From NCBI GenBank assembly GCA_013141065.1, contig JABFRR010000009.1, positions 1-64,000 on the forward strand: a stretch of 64,000 nt of DNA, read 5' to 3'. Source of the DNA: Bacteriovoracaceae bacterium (GTDB lineage Bacteria > Bdellovibrionota > Bacteriovoracia > Bacteriovoracales > Bacteriovoracaceae). Both the position numbers and the translations under genes were made by a program. The notes below the pieces were generated by a model. It was given only the letters and a program-made list of their open reading frames with translations, did not search any database and was not told where the DNA came from. Below are positions 7,776 to 17,095 of this stretch, one piece after another (the first letter of the stretch is position 1; each line of letters begins with the position of its first letter).

Positions 7776-9922
7776 TTTTTTACACGATACGAATTTATAA
7801 TAACTGAAAAGCTAGACATGGCCATGGCGAAACTCGCCCAAGTTGGCGTCAGTGAAACTTTAAAGAATGGATAAAATACCCCTGCTGCTAATGGAATGCA
7901 AAGAAGATTATAGACTGAAGAGAGTATAAGATTTTCTTTTATAATTTTCATTGACCTTTTTGAACGCACAAAAAAATCTGCAACAGATTCAATCTTTCCA
8001 TCTAATACCGAAACCTGTGCAGTCTCGATTGCCACATCTGAGCCTGTACTCATTGCGAGCGAGAGGTCAGCTTTAGCTAATGCTGGAGCATCGTTGATAC
8101 CGTCTCCAATCATGGCCACTTTAAATTTTTTTGACTGAAGCTCTAATATAAAATCTGCTTTTTCAACCGGCTTAACGCCTGACCTGATAAATTCAGGTTT
8201 GATGCCTAATTCTGCACCGACTTTATGAGCGATACCGGCGTGGTCTCCGGTCACCATCCAAACATTTATGTTTAAGTCTTGAAGGCTTTTAACAACTTTT
8301 TGAGCTTCTTTTTTTATTGGATCCGTTATGACAAAAGCCGCAATTAGTTTTTTATCTATAGCGAGAAAAACATAACTTCCGACATGGCTCGTATAAAAAT
8401 TTGGCTCAATATGATAGGTTATATTTTCTGCAGTCAATAAATCCGCATTCCCCAAGACAATATCTTGATTATTTAAAGTGGCCTTGATTCCAAGTCCTGT
8501 TAGACTTTTAAATTTATCTGGATCGAGAAGGCTTAAGTTATTTTTTACAGCTGCATTAGTGATGGATTGAGAGAGTGGGTGAGTAGAAAATTGCAAAGAA
8601 GAAGCGGCAATTTTAAGCAGTTCGATCTTATAGTCTTGTTCACTAAGAGATTTCTCAAACAACACAATTTCCGTGAGCTCAGGTCGTCCTTCAGTCAATG
8701 TACCAGTCTTATCAAAGACCATTGTATCAATGTGTGATCCAGCTTCTACAACATCACCACCACTTATCAGTAAACCGTTTTTAGCAGCGTCACTCGTTGA
8801 GAGCATAATTGCCATTGGTACAGCCAGGCCCAAAGCACAGGGACAGGCGATGACCAATACTGAGACCATATGAATCATGGCCATAGAGAGATCTTTTGTA
8901 ATGAGATACCAAATGATAAAAGTAAGTATCGCTATGACAAGAATTACCGGGACAAAGTATTTAACAATTCTGTCGGCATATTTTTGAATGGGTGCTTTTT
9001 TTAACTGCGCTTTTTCAACAAACGAGACAACTTGTGAAAGCTCAGTCGTGTGCATTGATGAAGTGATCTGAATGTTGACACTTCCTTCACAGTTTAAGCT
9101 GCCAGCAAAAACTTTTGAATCTAATGCTTTTGAAACAACTTGAGATTCACCGGTTAACATAGACTCGTCAGCATGTGATTCCCCGTTGACGACAATTCCA
9201 TCGAGAGGAAATTTTTCTCCAGGCTTAATTCTGATGACATCACCTAATATGAGATCGACTACTGGAGTGTTGATTTCTTTATTTTCATTATTAATTCTAG
9301 ATGCAAATTTAATTTGCATCTTAAAGAGTGAACTTAAATTAGAGCGAGCTTTAGTTTTTGCTAGACCGTCCAAGTAGTGACCTAAAAGGGAGAAGGCAAT
9401 AATAAAAGCCCCTCCTTCAAAGTAAGGGTGAGCGTGAGGAAAAAATACTAAAAGATAAAGACTGTAAAGATATGAGCTGAAAGCACCTAGTCCAATTAAT
9501 GTATTCATATTGGAGTGAAGTTTTAAAATAGCAAAGAGATAAGGTTTACCAAAGGCAATGATTAAAATTGTAGTGAGTAATGCCTGGTAGAGATTGTTGT
9601 GAACCACCATTGCAAAAAACATAGTCAGTGAAGCCAATATTATAGCAATGAGTGCTTTGTAAAAATCACGATTAAAAAATTGATTTGTTGAATGGACCTC
9701 ACGAGACTTAGTGTCTATTGCTCGGTAGCCGAGTTTGTTTAACAATGAATAAAACAGATCAAGATCAAAATCTTTTTCAAACTCGAACTCTGCTTTTTCC
9801 GTTGCAAAATTAACTACAGCACTTTTAATACCCTTAAGCTTAAGAGTTTCAGTCTCAATAATTCCCGAACAGGCGACGCATGTCATGCCCTCAATTTTGT
9901 ATGTAGATTTATTCGAGCTCAA
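7772..9922 (-). CDS. copA: Copper-translocating P1B-type ATPase CopA
   Basis: Heavy-metal P-type ATPase. Counting from the TTG at 9922 (716 aa): an HMA domain with GMTCVAC (C15, C18), an actuator TGES, a membrane CPC motif (360-362), the phosphorylated Asp404 in DKTGT, and a GDGINDAP hinge. The last two helices carry YN near their start and MAMSS, the P1B-1 residues for Cu+ export. No ATG occurs before the HMA domain. TTG codons at 9952, 9931 and 9922 are the options, and I prefer 9922 because AGG lies 9 bases upstream and overlap with copZ is smallest. It follows copZ directly and overlaps the MFS gene, forming one operon for copper efflux from the cytoplasm. Confidence 0.92.
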   Translation of the reverse strand: MSSNKSTYKIEGMTCVACSGIIETETLKLKGIKSAVVNFATEKAEFEFEKDFDLDLFYSLLNKLGYRAIDTKSREVHSTNQFFNRDFYKALIAIILASLTMFFAMVVHNNLYQALLTTILIIAFGKPYLFAILKLHSNMNTLIGLGAFSSYLYSLYLLVFFPHAHPYFEGGAFIIAFSLLGHYLDGLAKTKARSNLSSLFKMQIKFASRINNENKEINTPVVDLILGDVIRIKPGEKFPLDGIVVNGESHADESMLTGESQVVSKALDSKVFAGSLNCEGSVNIQITSSMHTTELSQVVSFVEKAQLKKAPIQKYADRIVKYFVPVILVIAILTFIIWYLITKDLSMAMIHMVSVLVIACPCALGLAVPMAIMLSTSDAAKNGLLISGGDVVEAGSHIDTMVFDKTGTLTEGRPELTEIVLFEKSLSEQDYKIELLKIAASSLQFSTHPLSQSITNAAVKNNLSLLDPDKFKSLTGLGIKATLNNQDIVLGNADLLTAENITYHIEPNFYTSHVGSYVFLAIDKKLIAAFVITDPIKKEAQKVVKSLQDLNINVWMVTGDHAGIAHKVGAELGIKPEFIRSGVKPVEKADFILELQSKKFKVAMIGDGINDAPALAKADLSLAMSTGSDVAIETAQVSVLDGKIESVADFFVRSKRSMKIIKENLILSSVYNLLCIPLAAGVFYPFFKVSLTPTWASFAMAMSSFSVIINSYRVKK

Positions 9923-10133
9923 CTGTTTCAACCTGAAAACCGGCTTTGGCAATGCTTTCTTTTAAGACGGCCAATGTTGCTTGGTTAGAATTAAATTTAA
10001 TATTTACGTTCCCTGTTTCAACATTCACTTCAACTGCATTTTCAATATTAAGTTCATTGATTTGTTTTTTAATTTTATTTGCGCATCCACCACAGTGCAT
10101 GCCATTGACTTTAAAATTGGCTGATTTATTCAT
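9909..10133 (-). CDS. copZ: CopZ-like copper chaperone
   Basis: Small HMA-domain protein of 74 aa with the metal-binding motif GMHCGGC, which has the CxxC that binds Cu+ and delivers it to the ATPase. The start is the ATG at 10133 because AAGGAG lies at the right distance upstream. Longer in-frame extensions lack a ribosome site and run into the rlmH region. The gene is immediately followed by copA, its usual partner, with the two reading frames overlapping slightly. No CueR- or CsoR-type regulator is visible next to it. Confidence 0.9.
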   Translation of the reverse strand: MNKSANFKVNGMHCGGCANKIKKQINELNIENAVEVNVETGNVNIKFNSNQATLAVLKESIAKAGFQVETVELE

Positions 10134-10197
10134 TAGGATCTCCTTTTGTCTTGTATACGATTCATTATACGTCTCAGGGCTTTTTATTGTGACAATT

Positions 10198-10653
10198 TTA
10201 CTTATTATAAGGATGGTTGGCGACAATCGTTTGGGCCCTGTAGATTTGCTCGACTAATAATAACCTGGCGAGCTTATGAGGGTAAGTGAATTCAGACAAA
10301 GAAAGTTTTATATTTGATCGCTTAATGACTGCATCGCCATGCCCCGATGCTCCACCAATAATAAATATGACAGCTTGAGTTTCGTAAAGGGCACTTAGCC
10401 ATTTTGAAAACTCTCGGCTTTCAAATTGTTTACCTTTTTCTGTCAGGAGAACAATGACCGGATGCTCATTTTTGGAAATGTCGTCAATTTTGCTGCAGAC
10501 TTCTTTAGCTTCCTTATTTAAGTCTTCAGAATGGGCACGAACTTCATGAATGGTAAGTTTAGGGGAAGTCAATCTCTTGAAATAATCTCGCTCTAGTTCT
10601 TCAATGTTTTTATCGTTGAGTTTTCCTACAACGATGAGATGAAGATCTTTCAC
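10198..10653 (-). CDS. rlmH: 23S rRNA pseudouridine-1915 N3-methyltransferase RlmH
   Basis: SPOUT-class methyltransferase of 151 aa, the usual length, that methylates pseudouridine 1915 in helix 69 of 23S rRNA. The C-terminal trefoil-knot part is clear: FIIGGASGHG, SLSEFTYPHKLARLLLVEQIYRA and the terminal NHPYNK. The start is GTG at 10653, directly abutting the rsfS stop (TAA then GTG), so it is translationally coupled. It is the last gene of the rplU-rpmA-obgE-rsfS-rlmH block, which groups late ribosome-assembly functions. Confidence 0.95.
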   Translation of the reverse strand: MKDLHLIVVGKLNDKNIEELERDYFKRLTSPKLTIHEVRAHSEDLNKEAKEVCSKIDDISKNEHPVIVLLTEKGKQFESREFSKWLSALYETQAVIFIIGGASGHGDAVIKRSNIKLSLSEFTYPHKLARLLLVEQIYRAQTIVANHPYNK

Positions 10654-11124
10654 TTAAAAATAATTTCTTCCGCTGTCATCACCACCTTTTCTTTCACCAG
10701 CTGGAGTAGAAAAGTAGAAAGACTCTGGAATTTCAACAGACAATGCATTTTTATAAAGTTGTTCGAGGTCATAAATTGTTCGTGATGGTTCATGAAAAAC
10801 GTGAACGATAACATCACCGTAATCTAAGAGTATCCAGTCTGTATTAGTTTTTAATCCTTCTTTTGAAAGGGCTTCAATTCCATTGGCACGCATTTGGTGA
10901 GAAATTTCTTCTGCCATTGCACTGGCTTGAGTGGTGTTACTGGCTGATCCAATAACGAAAAAATCAGAAATTCCTGAAACAGATCTTAGGTCGAGAACTT
11001 TTAAGTTTAGGCCTTTAAAGTTTCCCATGATCCAAGCAGATGCCATTGCTAAATTTAATGGAGATTCATAGTGTTTATCTGAAATAATTGCAGCGACTTC
11101 TTTTGTAACGTAATCTCGACTCAT
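10654..11124 (-). CDS. rsfS: Ribosomal silencing factor RsfS
   Basis: RsfS/Iojap family protein that binds L14 on the 50S subunit and blocks subunit joining in starved cells. The core (about residues 38-135) has LKVLDLRSVSGISDFFVIGSAS and the strongly conserved WILLDYGDVIVHVFHEPSRTIYDLEQLY. At 156 aa it is longer than the common 105-120, with an N-terminal extension of about 30 residues and a Gly/Arg-rich C-terminal tail (AGERKGGDDSGRNYF). Its ATG overlaps the obgE stop as ATGA. Confidence 0.95.
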   Translation of the reverse strand: MSRDYVTKEVAAIISDKHYESPLNLAMASAWIMGNFKGLNLKVLDLRSVSGISDFFVIGSASNTTQASAMAEEISHQMRANGIEALSKEGLKTNTDWILLDYGDVIVHVFHEPSRTIYDLEQLYKNALSVEIPESFYFSTPAGERKGGDDSGRNYF

Positions 11125-12209
11125 TTTTCTTCCTTATCTTGAATTGCCTGCATGCCATCTAGCATATTTTTTTTAGCAAGTTCTTTTTCATTTATTTTCT
11201 TATTGGCTTTTTCCATATCAATACACTTAATCATAAGAGATTTTAATTGATCGATATTTTTTCCCGAGACCCCAGAGATTGTTAAAACTTTTTTATCAAG
11301 TTGTTCTTCAAAAAATGTTTGGAATTTTACAATTTCTTCATCTGTCATTGCATCGATTTTTGTAAGGCATACAAGCTCTCTTTTCATGGCGAGCTCTTCA
11401 CTGTATTTTTCCAATTCAGTACGAACGACAACGTATTGCTCGAAAGCTTCGTATTCATCCAAGCACCATGAAATATCTACTAAGTGAACAAGTGCAGAGG
11501 TACGCTCAATGTGTTTTAAAAATTTAACACCGAGGCCTTTTCCTTCACTGGCATCTTCAATCAATCCCGGAATGTCGGCGACTACAAAAGATCTCTCTCC
11601 TAAAGTGACTACACCAAGATTTGGTTCAAGAGTGGTAAAAGGGTAGTCTGCAATTTTTGGACGAGCTGCTGAGATAGAAGAAATTAAAGTGGATTTACCG
11701 GCATTTGGTAAACCAATCAGAGCTAAGTCAGCTAAGAGTTTTAATTCTAAGTCTAAAACAAACTCTTCACCTTCAAGTCCTGGTTGAGCGATTCGAGGAG
11801 CTTGATTAACTGCTGATTTAAAATTGATGTTTCCACGTCCACCGTTTCCGCCTTCGGCGATCACGACTTCTTGCCCATGAACTTTTAAGTCTGCAATCAC
11901 TGCACCTGTATCGGCATTTTTTATAATGGTCCCAACAGGAACGCGTAAAACTTGATCGAGGCCATCGGCACCATTAAGTTGGCGACCTGCTCCTGGGGCT
12001 CCGTCTTCAGCTTTAAATACTTTCTTACCACGAAAGCCTATGAGGGTATTGATCCCTTCATCAGCGATAATAATAACTGATCCACCATGGCCGCCATCTC
12101 CACCGTCAGGCCCACCAAAAGGAATCGACTTTTCTCTTCGAAAAGTAATCGCTCCAGGTCCGCCGTGGCCAGAGATTGCTGTAATTCGTACTTCGTCTAT
12201 AAAACGCAT
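11121..12209 (-). CDS. obgE: Obg GTPase (ribosome assembly)
   Basis: Obg/CgtA GTPase of 362 aa that acts in 50S subunit maturation and stress signalling. The Gly-rich Obg fold spans about 1-158 (GGPDGGDGGHGG near 32-43). The G domain follows with P-loop GLPNAGKST (166-174), a G3 motif DIPGLIE and a G4 motif TKID. It ends in a short charged tail with no OCT domain. The start ATG lies about 20 bp after a terminator-like hairpin that separates it from rpmA, so its expression relative to the ribosomal proteins may be attenuated. It overlaps rsfS by four bases. Confidence 0.97.
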   Translation of the reverse strand: MRFIDEVRITAISGHGGPGAITFRREKSIPFGGPDGGDGGHGGSVIIIADEGINTLIGFRGKKVFKAEDGAPGAGRQLNGADGLDQVLRVPVGTIIKNADTGAVIADLKVHGQEVVIAEGGNGGRGNINFKSAVNQAPRIAQPGLEGEEFVLDLELKLLADLALIGLPNAGKSTLISSISAARPKIADYPFTTLEPNLGVVTLGERSFVVADIPGLIEDASEGKGLGVKFLKHIERTSALVHLVDISWCLDEYEAFEQYVVVRTELEKYSEELAMKRELVCLTKIDAMTDEEIVKFQTFFEEQLDKKVLTISGVSGKNIDQLKSLMIKCIDMEKANKKINEKELAKKNMLDGMQAIQDKEEK

Positions 12210-12228
12210 TTGATCCTAAGTTGTGGCC

Positions 12229-12262
12229 CTAAAATAAAAAAGGGAATCCATAGGATTCCCTT
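12229..12262 (-). terminator. Rho-independent terminator between rpmA and obgE
   Basis: A 9-bp stem (12241-12249 with 12253-12261) with an ATA loop is followed, on the minus strand, by a T-rich tail (complement of 12231-12240). It lies downstream of rpmA and just before obgE, where it can end most rplU-rpmA transcripts. Confidence 0.8.
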
Positions 12263-12294
12263 ATAACACTTTTAGTTATATTGCCTAGAAAAAA

Positions 12295-12549
12295 CTAAGC
12301 TGGAACTACAGAAACAGTCTTTTTATCTTTTGTATAAAAAGCAAATTTCACTTTTCCTGGAACGATTGCATAGATTGTGAAATCACGACCCATACCAACA
12401 CCAGTTCCTGGGAAAATCTTTGTCCCTTTTTGTCTTACGATGATGTTACCTGGAATAACAACTTCTCCACCGTATTTTTTTGTTCCACGCATTTTAGGGT
12501 TTGAATCCCTGCCGTTTGATGTGGACCCGGCGGCTTTTTTGTGTGCCAT
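12295..12549 (-). CDS. rpmA: 50S ribosomal protein L27
   Basis: L27 of 84 aa, the usual length, with the characteristic start [19 protein letters not shown] and the core [18 protein letters not shown]. Its N-terminus reaches the peptidyl-transferase centre. No N-terminal cleavable extension of the Firmicutes type is present. It lies 33 bp after rplU in the standard order and is followed by a strong hairpin terminator. Confidence 0.98.
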   Translation of the reverse strand: MAHKKAAGSTSNGRDSNPKMRGTKKYGGEVVIPGNIIVRQKGTKIFPGTGVGMGRDFTIYAIVPGKVKFAFYTKDKKTVSVVPA

Positions 12550-12582
12550 TGTATAACTCCTATAGTCGTATAATTTTCAAAT

Positions 12583-12948
12583 TTATTTTAAGTACTTTTC
12601 AGCATTTTTAGATGCTTTATCGATCTTTGTGACATTTCCTGCACCGTCATTGATTTCAGTAATCAATAAAGCAGTGAAGTTTTGTCTGTGACCGTTTCTT
12701 CTTTTGTATCCACCTGGTTTTCTCTTGAAAACGATAAGTTTTCTTGAGCGATCGTGCATAATAACTTTAGCAGTAATTTTTGCACCTGCAACCACTGGAG
12801 CACCAACTAATGGCTTATCTCCACCGATGAATAAAACTTGATCAAGTTCAACCATTGATCCAGCATCTTTCGTTAGCTTTTCAACGTCAATTAGATCACC
12901 TGCTTGAACTTTGTACTGGTGACCAGCGATTTCTACAACTCCGTACAT
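12583..12948 (-). CDS. rplU: 50S ribosomal protein L21
   Basis: L21 of 121 aa: MYGVVEIAGHQYKVQAGDLIDV at the start, and FKRKPGGYKRRNGHRQNFT near the C-terminus, the rRNA-binding signature. I take the ATG at 12948 because GGAG lies just upstream (GTAGGAGTTATC) and because the family begins with this MYGVV/MYAVI segment. A longer in-frame extension exists but is not part of the family. This is the first gene of the ribosomal block, and its promoter should lie in 12949-13141, shared with the divergent 13142 gene. Confidence 0.97.
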   Translation of the reverse strand: MYGVVEIAGHQYKVQAGDLIDVEKLTKDAGSMVELDQVLFIGGDKPLVGAPVVAGAKITAKVIMHDRSRKLIVFKRKPGGYKRRNGHRQNFTALLITEINDGAGNVTKIDKASKNAEKYLK

Positions 12949-13141
12949 GATAACTCCTACGAATAAATAGGTAATATCCAGGGGCTTAAATCCAGAGACC
13001 TTAGTCGACCTAAAGGCTCGGACATAAAACTTGTTGGCCCTAATCTTAACCACTATTTATGAACCTTGGATTTTTATGCAAAGACAGTCTTAATGTCAAG
13101 GGAATACTCATCCGATAAAGAGTCATCACGAGGGATGTGCT
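12949..13141. promoter_or_regulatory. Divergent promoter region and rplU leader
   Basis: The 193-bp space between rplU (minus) and the 13142 gene (plus) must hold promoters for both. The rplU side can fold a hairpin with arms CCTTTAG and CTAAGG around GTCGA, which might be an L21-type autoregulatory leader. AGGG precedes the 13142 ATG. No individual promoter could be assigned with confidence. Confidence 0.35.
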
Positions 13142-13954
13142 ATGAGTAAAAAATCTTATTTCCAATACCAAAAAGACTTGAACCTACCGGTCTTTATAGC
13201 AATTGACCTAGAAGTCTTTGATTCTGGAATGAGTAATTTCTTTACCGAGATGAAATTTCAAAAGCTCACAGATAAGGAAATTCCACTAGCGCTTGACGTT
13301 ATGAAAAAAAACAACAAGTCGCGTTGTTTAAGTATTTCAGAGGCCAGCCCAAGTGTGTCTCGCCAAATTCAAGGAAGCTTAGAAAGTGATCACTACGGAC
13401 AAGAAAGTGTCGTCAGACAAGCCGGCTACCAAGTCTATCGTTATAAAGAACAAGGTTTGATGGTTTATTCTTTCGGTGCAAAAGTTTGGGAGTTTGGCTG
13501 TTATTCACATTTTGGTTCAGCACCCGATGCGGCCAGCAAGTTAGCGGCGAGAATCATCATGAATCGTTTTTTAACTTGGGCTTTGATTCCTCAAGGGATT
13601 TTAGGTCTCTGGGGTGTTGCCGTTGAAGGTGGAGTGGTTTTACAGCGTCCAAGAGAATCTAGAGGTGAATTGGTGTTCATTGATGTTATTGGAAATAAAA
13701 TATTATCAATGGATGGAAATAAAAAATTAGGCCCTAAGTTTAAAGTTTTAAGACTTGATCCAACCTTAAAAGGCAGAAATGTAAAAATGTCTCACGAAGA
13801 ACTTTTGGGTTTTATGTCGGCTCATGCGACGTATTTAGACATCAATGGACTTTCTGTTCCGGTCAGGCAAATGATTCAGACACTCGCGCGAATGACGGAA
13901 GGACTCTTACATCCAGAAGAAAGTTTTAGGCCGAGGACGGACCTTTCATTATAG
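13142..13954 (+). CDS. Conserved-looking hypothetical protein
   Basis: I do not recognise this 270-aa protein. It is soluble, lacks a signal peptide, and has one hydrophobic stretch around 140-165 (FLTWALIPQGILGLWGVAVEGGVV) that may be a buried helix or hairpin rather than a membrane span. The N-terminal half is mixed charged sequence with SISEASPSVSRQIQG. The C-terminal half has a DVIGNKILSMDG beta-type segment. A good AGGG ribosome site stands 8 bases before the ATG. It sits between the ribosomal block and lgt, which starts 37 bp downstream on the same strand, so the two may be cotranscribed. Confidence 0.7.
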   Translation: MSKKSYFQYQKDLNLPVFIAIDLEVFDSGMSNFFTEMKFQKLTDKEIPLALDVMKKNNKSRCLSISEASPSVSRQIQGSLESDHYGQESVVRQAGYQVYRYKEQGLMVYSFGAKVWEFGCYSHFGSAPDAASKLAARIIMNRFLTWALIPQGILGLWGVAVEGGVVLQRPRESRGELVFIDVIGNKILSMDGNKKLGPKFKVLRLDPTLKGRNVKMSHEELLGFMSAHATYLDINGLSVPVRQMIQTLARMTEGLLHPEESFRPRTDLSL

Positions 13955-13991
13955 TTTACATTCATAGTTAGCCTTGGTTAGACTCTTTGTC

Positions 13992-14801
13992 ATGAATAAC
14001 CATTACATACACAATATTGATCCCGTTATATTTGATTTAGGTCCTTTGCAAATTCGTTGGTACGGACTGATGTACGTTATCGGATTTATCATTGCAGGAT
14101 ATCTACTAAAGGTTCTCGCCAAAGAAAAATTTTTTAAAGTTGAAATTGAAAAAATCGACTCCCTCGTAACAACTATGATCGTGTGCATGTTTTTAGGGGC
14201 ACGCTTTTTTTATGTTTTTATTTATAACTGGGATTATTACTCGGTCAACATGTTAGAGCTATTGGCCGTTTGGAAAGGTGGCTTAAGTTTTCATGGAGCA
14301 TTAGTTGGTTTATGTATTGGTGGATATATATTTGGACGACAAAATAAACTGACATGGTTTGAAGTTATGGATTGTGTCGCTTTGTCGGGAAGCCAGGGCT
14401 TGTTTTGGGGTAGATTGGGCAATTTTATAAACGGAGAGCTTTACGGTCGACCGACGAGCTCATTTGTAGGAATTATTTTTCCTAATGGTGGAGGCTTAGC
14501 CCCTAGGCATGCCTCACAATTATATGAAGCTTTTTTAGAAGGAGTGCTTCTCACTCTCATTCTTTGGATCATGAAATCAAGAGTAAAAGTTTACGGGATG
14601 ATCTCAGCATTTTTTATTGCTGGTTATGGCCTTTTTAGATTTGTTGTCGAATTTTATCGCGAGCCAGACTCGCAGCTGGGATATTATTTTGGTTTCCTTA
14701 CGATGGGCCAGATTTTATGCTTCATTATGATTATTGTTGGAACAGGCGTAGGTTTTTATGCCAAACAACGAAATGTTCGCTTGAATCCTGTCAAAGCCTA
14801 G
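13992..14801 (+). CDS. lgt: Prolipoprotein diacylglyceryl transferase
   Basis: Inner-membrane enzyme that attaches diacylglycerol from phosphatidylglycerol to the lipobox Cys of prelipoproteins. The 269-aa product has about seven membrane helices and the family motifs: IRWYGLMYVIGF near the start, GLSFHGALVG, the Lgt signature GRLGNFINGELYGR, RHASQLYEA and RFVVEFYREPDSQLGY. The ATG at 13992 is preferred over an upstream TTG at 13974, because the family begins close to this Met. The many lipobox proteins in this window would be its substrates. Its 3' end overlaps the convergent 14791 gene by 11 bp. Confidence 0.96.
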   Translation: MNNHYIHNIDPVIFDLGPLQIRWYGLMYVIGFIIAGYLLKVLAKEKFFKVEIEKIDSLVTTMIVCMFLGARFFYVFIYNWDYYSVNMLELLAVWKGGLSFHGALVGLCIGGYIFGRQNKLTWFEVMDCVALSGSQGLFWGRLGNFINGELYGRPTSSFVGIIFPNGGGLAPRHASQLYEAFLEGVLLTLILWIMKSRVKVYGMISAFFIAGYGLFRFVVEFYREPDSQLGYYFGFLTMGQILCFIMIIVGTGVGFYAKQRNVRLNPVKA

Positions 14802-15330
14802 GTAAGGCTTCATTAAATTTTTGATAAAGTGGGATAATCGATTTATCAGTGGTCACAATTTCCAAAAACATAGGGAAGCAAGAAATCGAACAGCTTCCGT
14901 GATAGAGGATATTGAAGCCTTCACGATTGAGCCAGGTGTAAAGAGCACTAAAATCTTTTCGAACAAACTTATCTTGTTTTTTGTATTTTTTTTGAAGTTC
15001 CATTAAAAATTGATCGTGATTGAAGTGTTGAGGGAGCCTCACGTACAAATCAGTGATCAAGTCTTTTTTTACTTGAGTGTATAACTCGAGAACATAGTTT
15101 TCTTTTTGGAGTTTAAATTTGAAAATTTTTTGATTTCCATTATCTTCGAAGATCTCTGAGCGAAATGCTTTGTCTTTATTGAGCTCAATCACACTTTTAC
15201 CAGGTAAAAAAGGCTCTAAGAGCGTGAGTGAAAAATCATAATTTGGTGTTTTTATTTCAGCTAGAATACCAGTACTTAGTAAAGTGAAGAGTACTATAAG
15301 ATAAAGTTTTTTAAGGTAAAAGAAATTCAT
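14791..15330 (-). CDS. Secreted hypothetical protein
   Basis: Unrecognised 179-aa protein with a clear signal peptide (LYLIVLFTLLSTGILA, residues about 9-24) and no lipobox Cys, so probably periplasmic. The mature part is basic and mixed alpha/beta. Two Cys close together (GSCSISCF, near 146-151) may form a disulfide. It converges on lgt with an 11-bp overlap and diverges from the mltD-like gene. Function unknown. Confidence 0.65.
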   Translation of the reverse strand: MNFFYLKKLYLIVLFTLLSTGILAEIKTPNYDFSLTLLEPFLPGKSVIELNKDKAFRSEIFEDNGNQKIFKFKLQKENYVLELYTQVKKDLITDLYVRLPQHFNHDQFLMELQKKYKKQDKFVRKDFSALYTWLNREGFNILYHGSCSISCFPMFLEIVTTDKSIIPLYQKFNEALPRL

Positions 15331-15490
15331 TTGAGTATTTTAAACGGAGCTTTATTTATTAGCTAGATGGGGAAAAGTCTTTTTTTTTAGACCATTTGTT
15401 GTTACACTTAATGAGTCTTTGCATCTGTGCTCGATTCAACAGGAGCGTTGGATCACATACTAGCTACCTCTATATCAGGATGATAAATTA

Positions 15491-17077
15491 ATGAAAGAAA
15501 ACTTACCAAACCACTCCGGAACTCAAAAAATTTCGCTTCTTTTAATTACTTTATTGTTTGCCTCTTGTGCAACCTCGACATCAATAAAATCAAATGCAAC
15601 AGCTTCAAAGTCTCACGTTCCTTCCACTAAGGATGGCTTTGCTTCTGAAAGTGTCAGAGAGGCTTATCTTCGTTTGAAGAAACCAGACTACACTGAACAA
15701 GATAAAAAAATAGATGAAGAGCAGAGTGCAAAAATTGCGAAAGCCCAATCAAAATCTATGATTAATGGTGCATCGACTTTAGATGGTCTTAATAATTATA
15801 AAGGAAAAACTTATTACCTAGAGGGAGCTGAAGAGCTTAATTTAGAAAATAATTATTTTGATATCCCTGTAACCTACAACGCTCAAGTTAAAAAATGGAT
15901 TAGTTATTTTTTAAATCGTGGCCGCGACTACTTTGAAAGATATACAGAAAGAGCGGGACGATACGCTCCAATTTTAGGGGCGATTTTAGAAGAACATGGT
16001 TTACCTCGCGATCTTATCTTTTTGGCAATGGCCGAGAGTGGATTTAATAATGTGGCGAAGTCGTGGGCCGCGGCTGTCGGGCCTTGGCAGTTTATGCCTT
16101 ATACCGGGAAAATGTACGGCCTAGATCAAGATTGGTACAGAGACGAAAGACGTGATCCAATTAAAGCGACAGTCGCTGCCGCAAGATACCTTGCAAAACT
16201 TTATGATGATTTCGGTCAGTGGGAAGTGGCCGCTGCTGCCTACAATGCAGGTGAAGGAAAACTTGGTCGAGCCATTAAAAAATACAAGTCTGAAGATTTT
16301 TGGCATCTCACGAAAGGAAGATACTTAAAAGATGAAACAAAAAATTACGTTCCAAAGATTATGGCCTTGGCGATCATTGGAAAAAATTTAAAGTCATTTG
16401 GTTTTGATGATGTTGAATTTCATGAGCCGCTTGATTTTGAAGAAATTACTGTTCCAGGCTCAACTGACTTAATTAAACTCTCTGAAATGATGGGGGTAGA
16501 TTTTGAAGAAATTCAAAGATTAAATCCTGAAGTCTTAAGATGGTTTACTCCACCATCAATTGCAGAGTATAAGCTACGGCTTCCTCCAAATACGGCCAGC
16601 AAATTTGCTGAATGTTGTTTGAATACCGATTTAACGGCAGTGAATTTTCAGCAGTTCGTTGTTCCAAAAAAGGGAATGACTCTTTCACAGGTTTCAAAGA
16701 AATTTAAATTGAGAAAAGACTACGTACTCGCTAATTTAAATAATGTAAGTGAAAAATCACGATTTAATGCAGGTGATGTGGTTAAGCTTCCTTTCCGAGA
16801 TGGAGAAGAAGTAAGTCCAAATAACAATCTGTATGCAGACCTTTTTGAAAAGCCTAGAAGAGAGGTGTTGAGAAAGAATTCTCGCGCTTATAGAGCAAGG
16901 AGGTATGCCGCAAGAAAAAAGCCCTTTCGCTATTACACCGTAAAAAAAGGAGAGACTCTGTTCAGCGTGGCACAAAAGCACGGGATCTCCGTAAAACGGT
17001 TAATAGCGTCGAACAATGATTTAATTGATAAAAAATCAAAAAAAGTAAACGCCGGCACTAAGCTCAGCATTAAATAG
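15491..17077 (+). CDS. mltD: MltD-like membrane-bound lytic transglycosylase with LysM
   Basis: Lipoprotein (LLFASC lipobox) of 528 aa that cleaves the MurNAc-GlcNAc bond of peptidoglycan to leave anhydro-MurNAc ends. The SLT domain runs about 150-290: FLAMAESGFNN holds the catalytic Glu, followed by AAAVGPWQFMPYTGKMYGL and AAAAYNAGEGKLGRAI. A weaker LysM-like region lies near 395-440, and a clear LysM repeat ends the protein (YYTVKKGETLFSVAQKHGIS). The order SLT then LysM is that of MltD. The gene is followed by a long inverted repeat that may end its transcript. In a predator such enzymes may also act on prey wall, but the sequence does not show this. Confidence 0.9.
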   Translation: MKENLPNHSGTQKISLLLITLLFASCATSTSIKSNATASKSHVPSTKDGFASESVREAYLRLKKPDYTEQDKKIDEEQSAKIAKAQSKSMINGASTLDGLNNYKGKTYYLEGAEELNLENNYFDIPVTYNAQVKKWISYFLNRGRDYFERYTERAGRYAPILGAILEEHGLPRDLIFLAMAESGFNNVAKSWAAAVGPWQFMPYTGKMYGLDQDWYRDERRDPIKATVAAARYLAKLYDDFGQWEVAAAAYNAGEGKLGRAIKKYKSEDFWHLTKGRYLKDETKNYVPKIMALAIIGKNLKSFGFDDVEFHEPLDFEEITVPGSTDLIKLSEMMGVDFEEIQRLNPEVLRWFTPPSIAEYKLRLPPNTASKFAECCLNTDLTAVNFQQFVVPKKGMTLSQVSKKFKLRKDYVLANLNNVSEKSRFNAGDVVKLPFRDGEEVSPNNNLYADLFEKPRREVLRKNSRAYRARRYAARKKPFRYYTVKKGETLFSVAQKHGISVKRLIASNNDLIDKKSKKVNAGTKLSIK

Positions 17078-17095
17078 ACGATCTGATTTTCTTTG

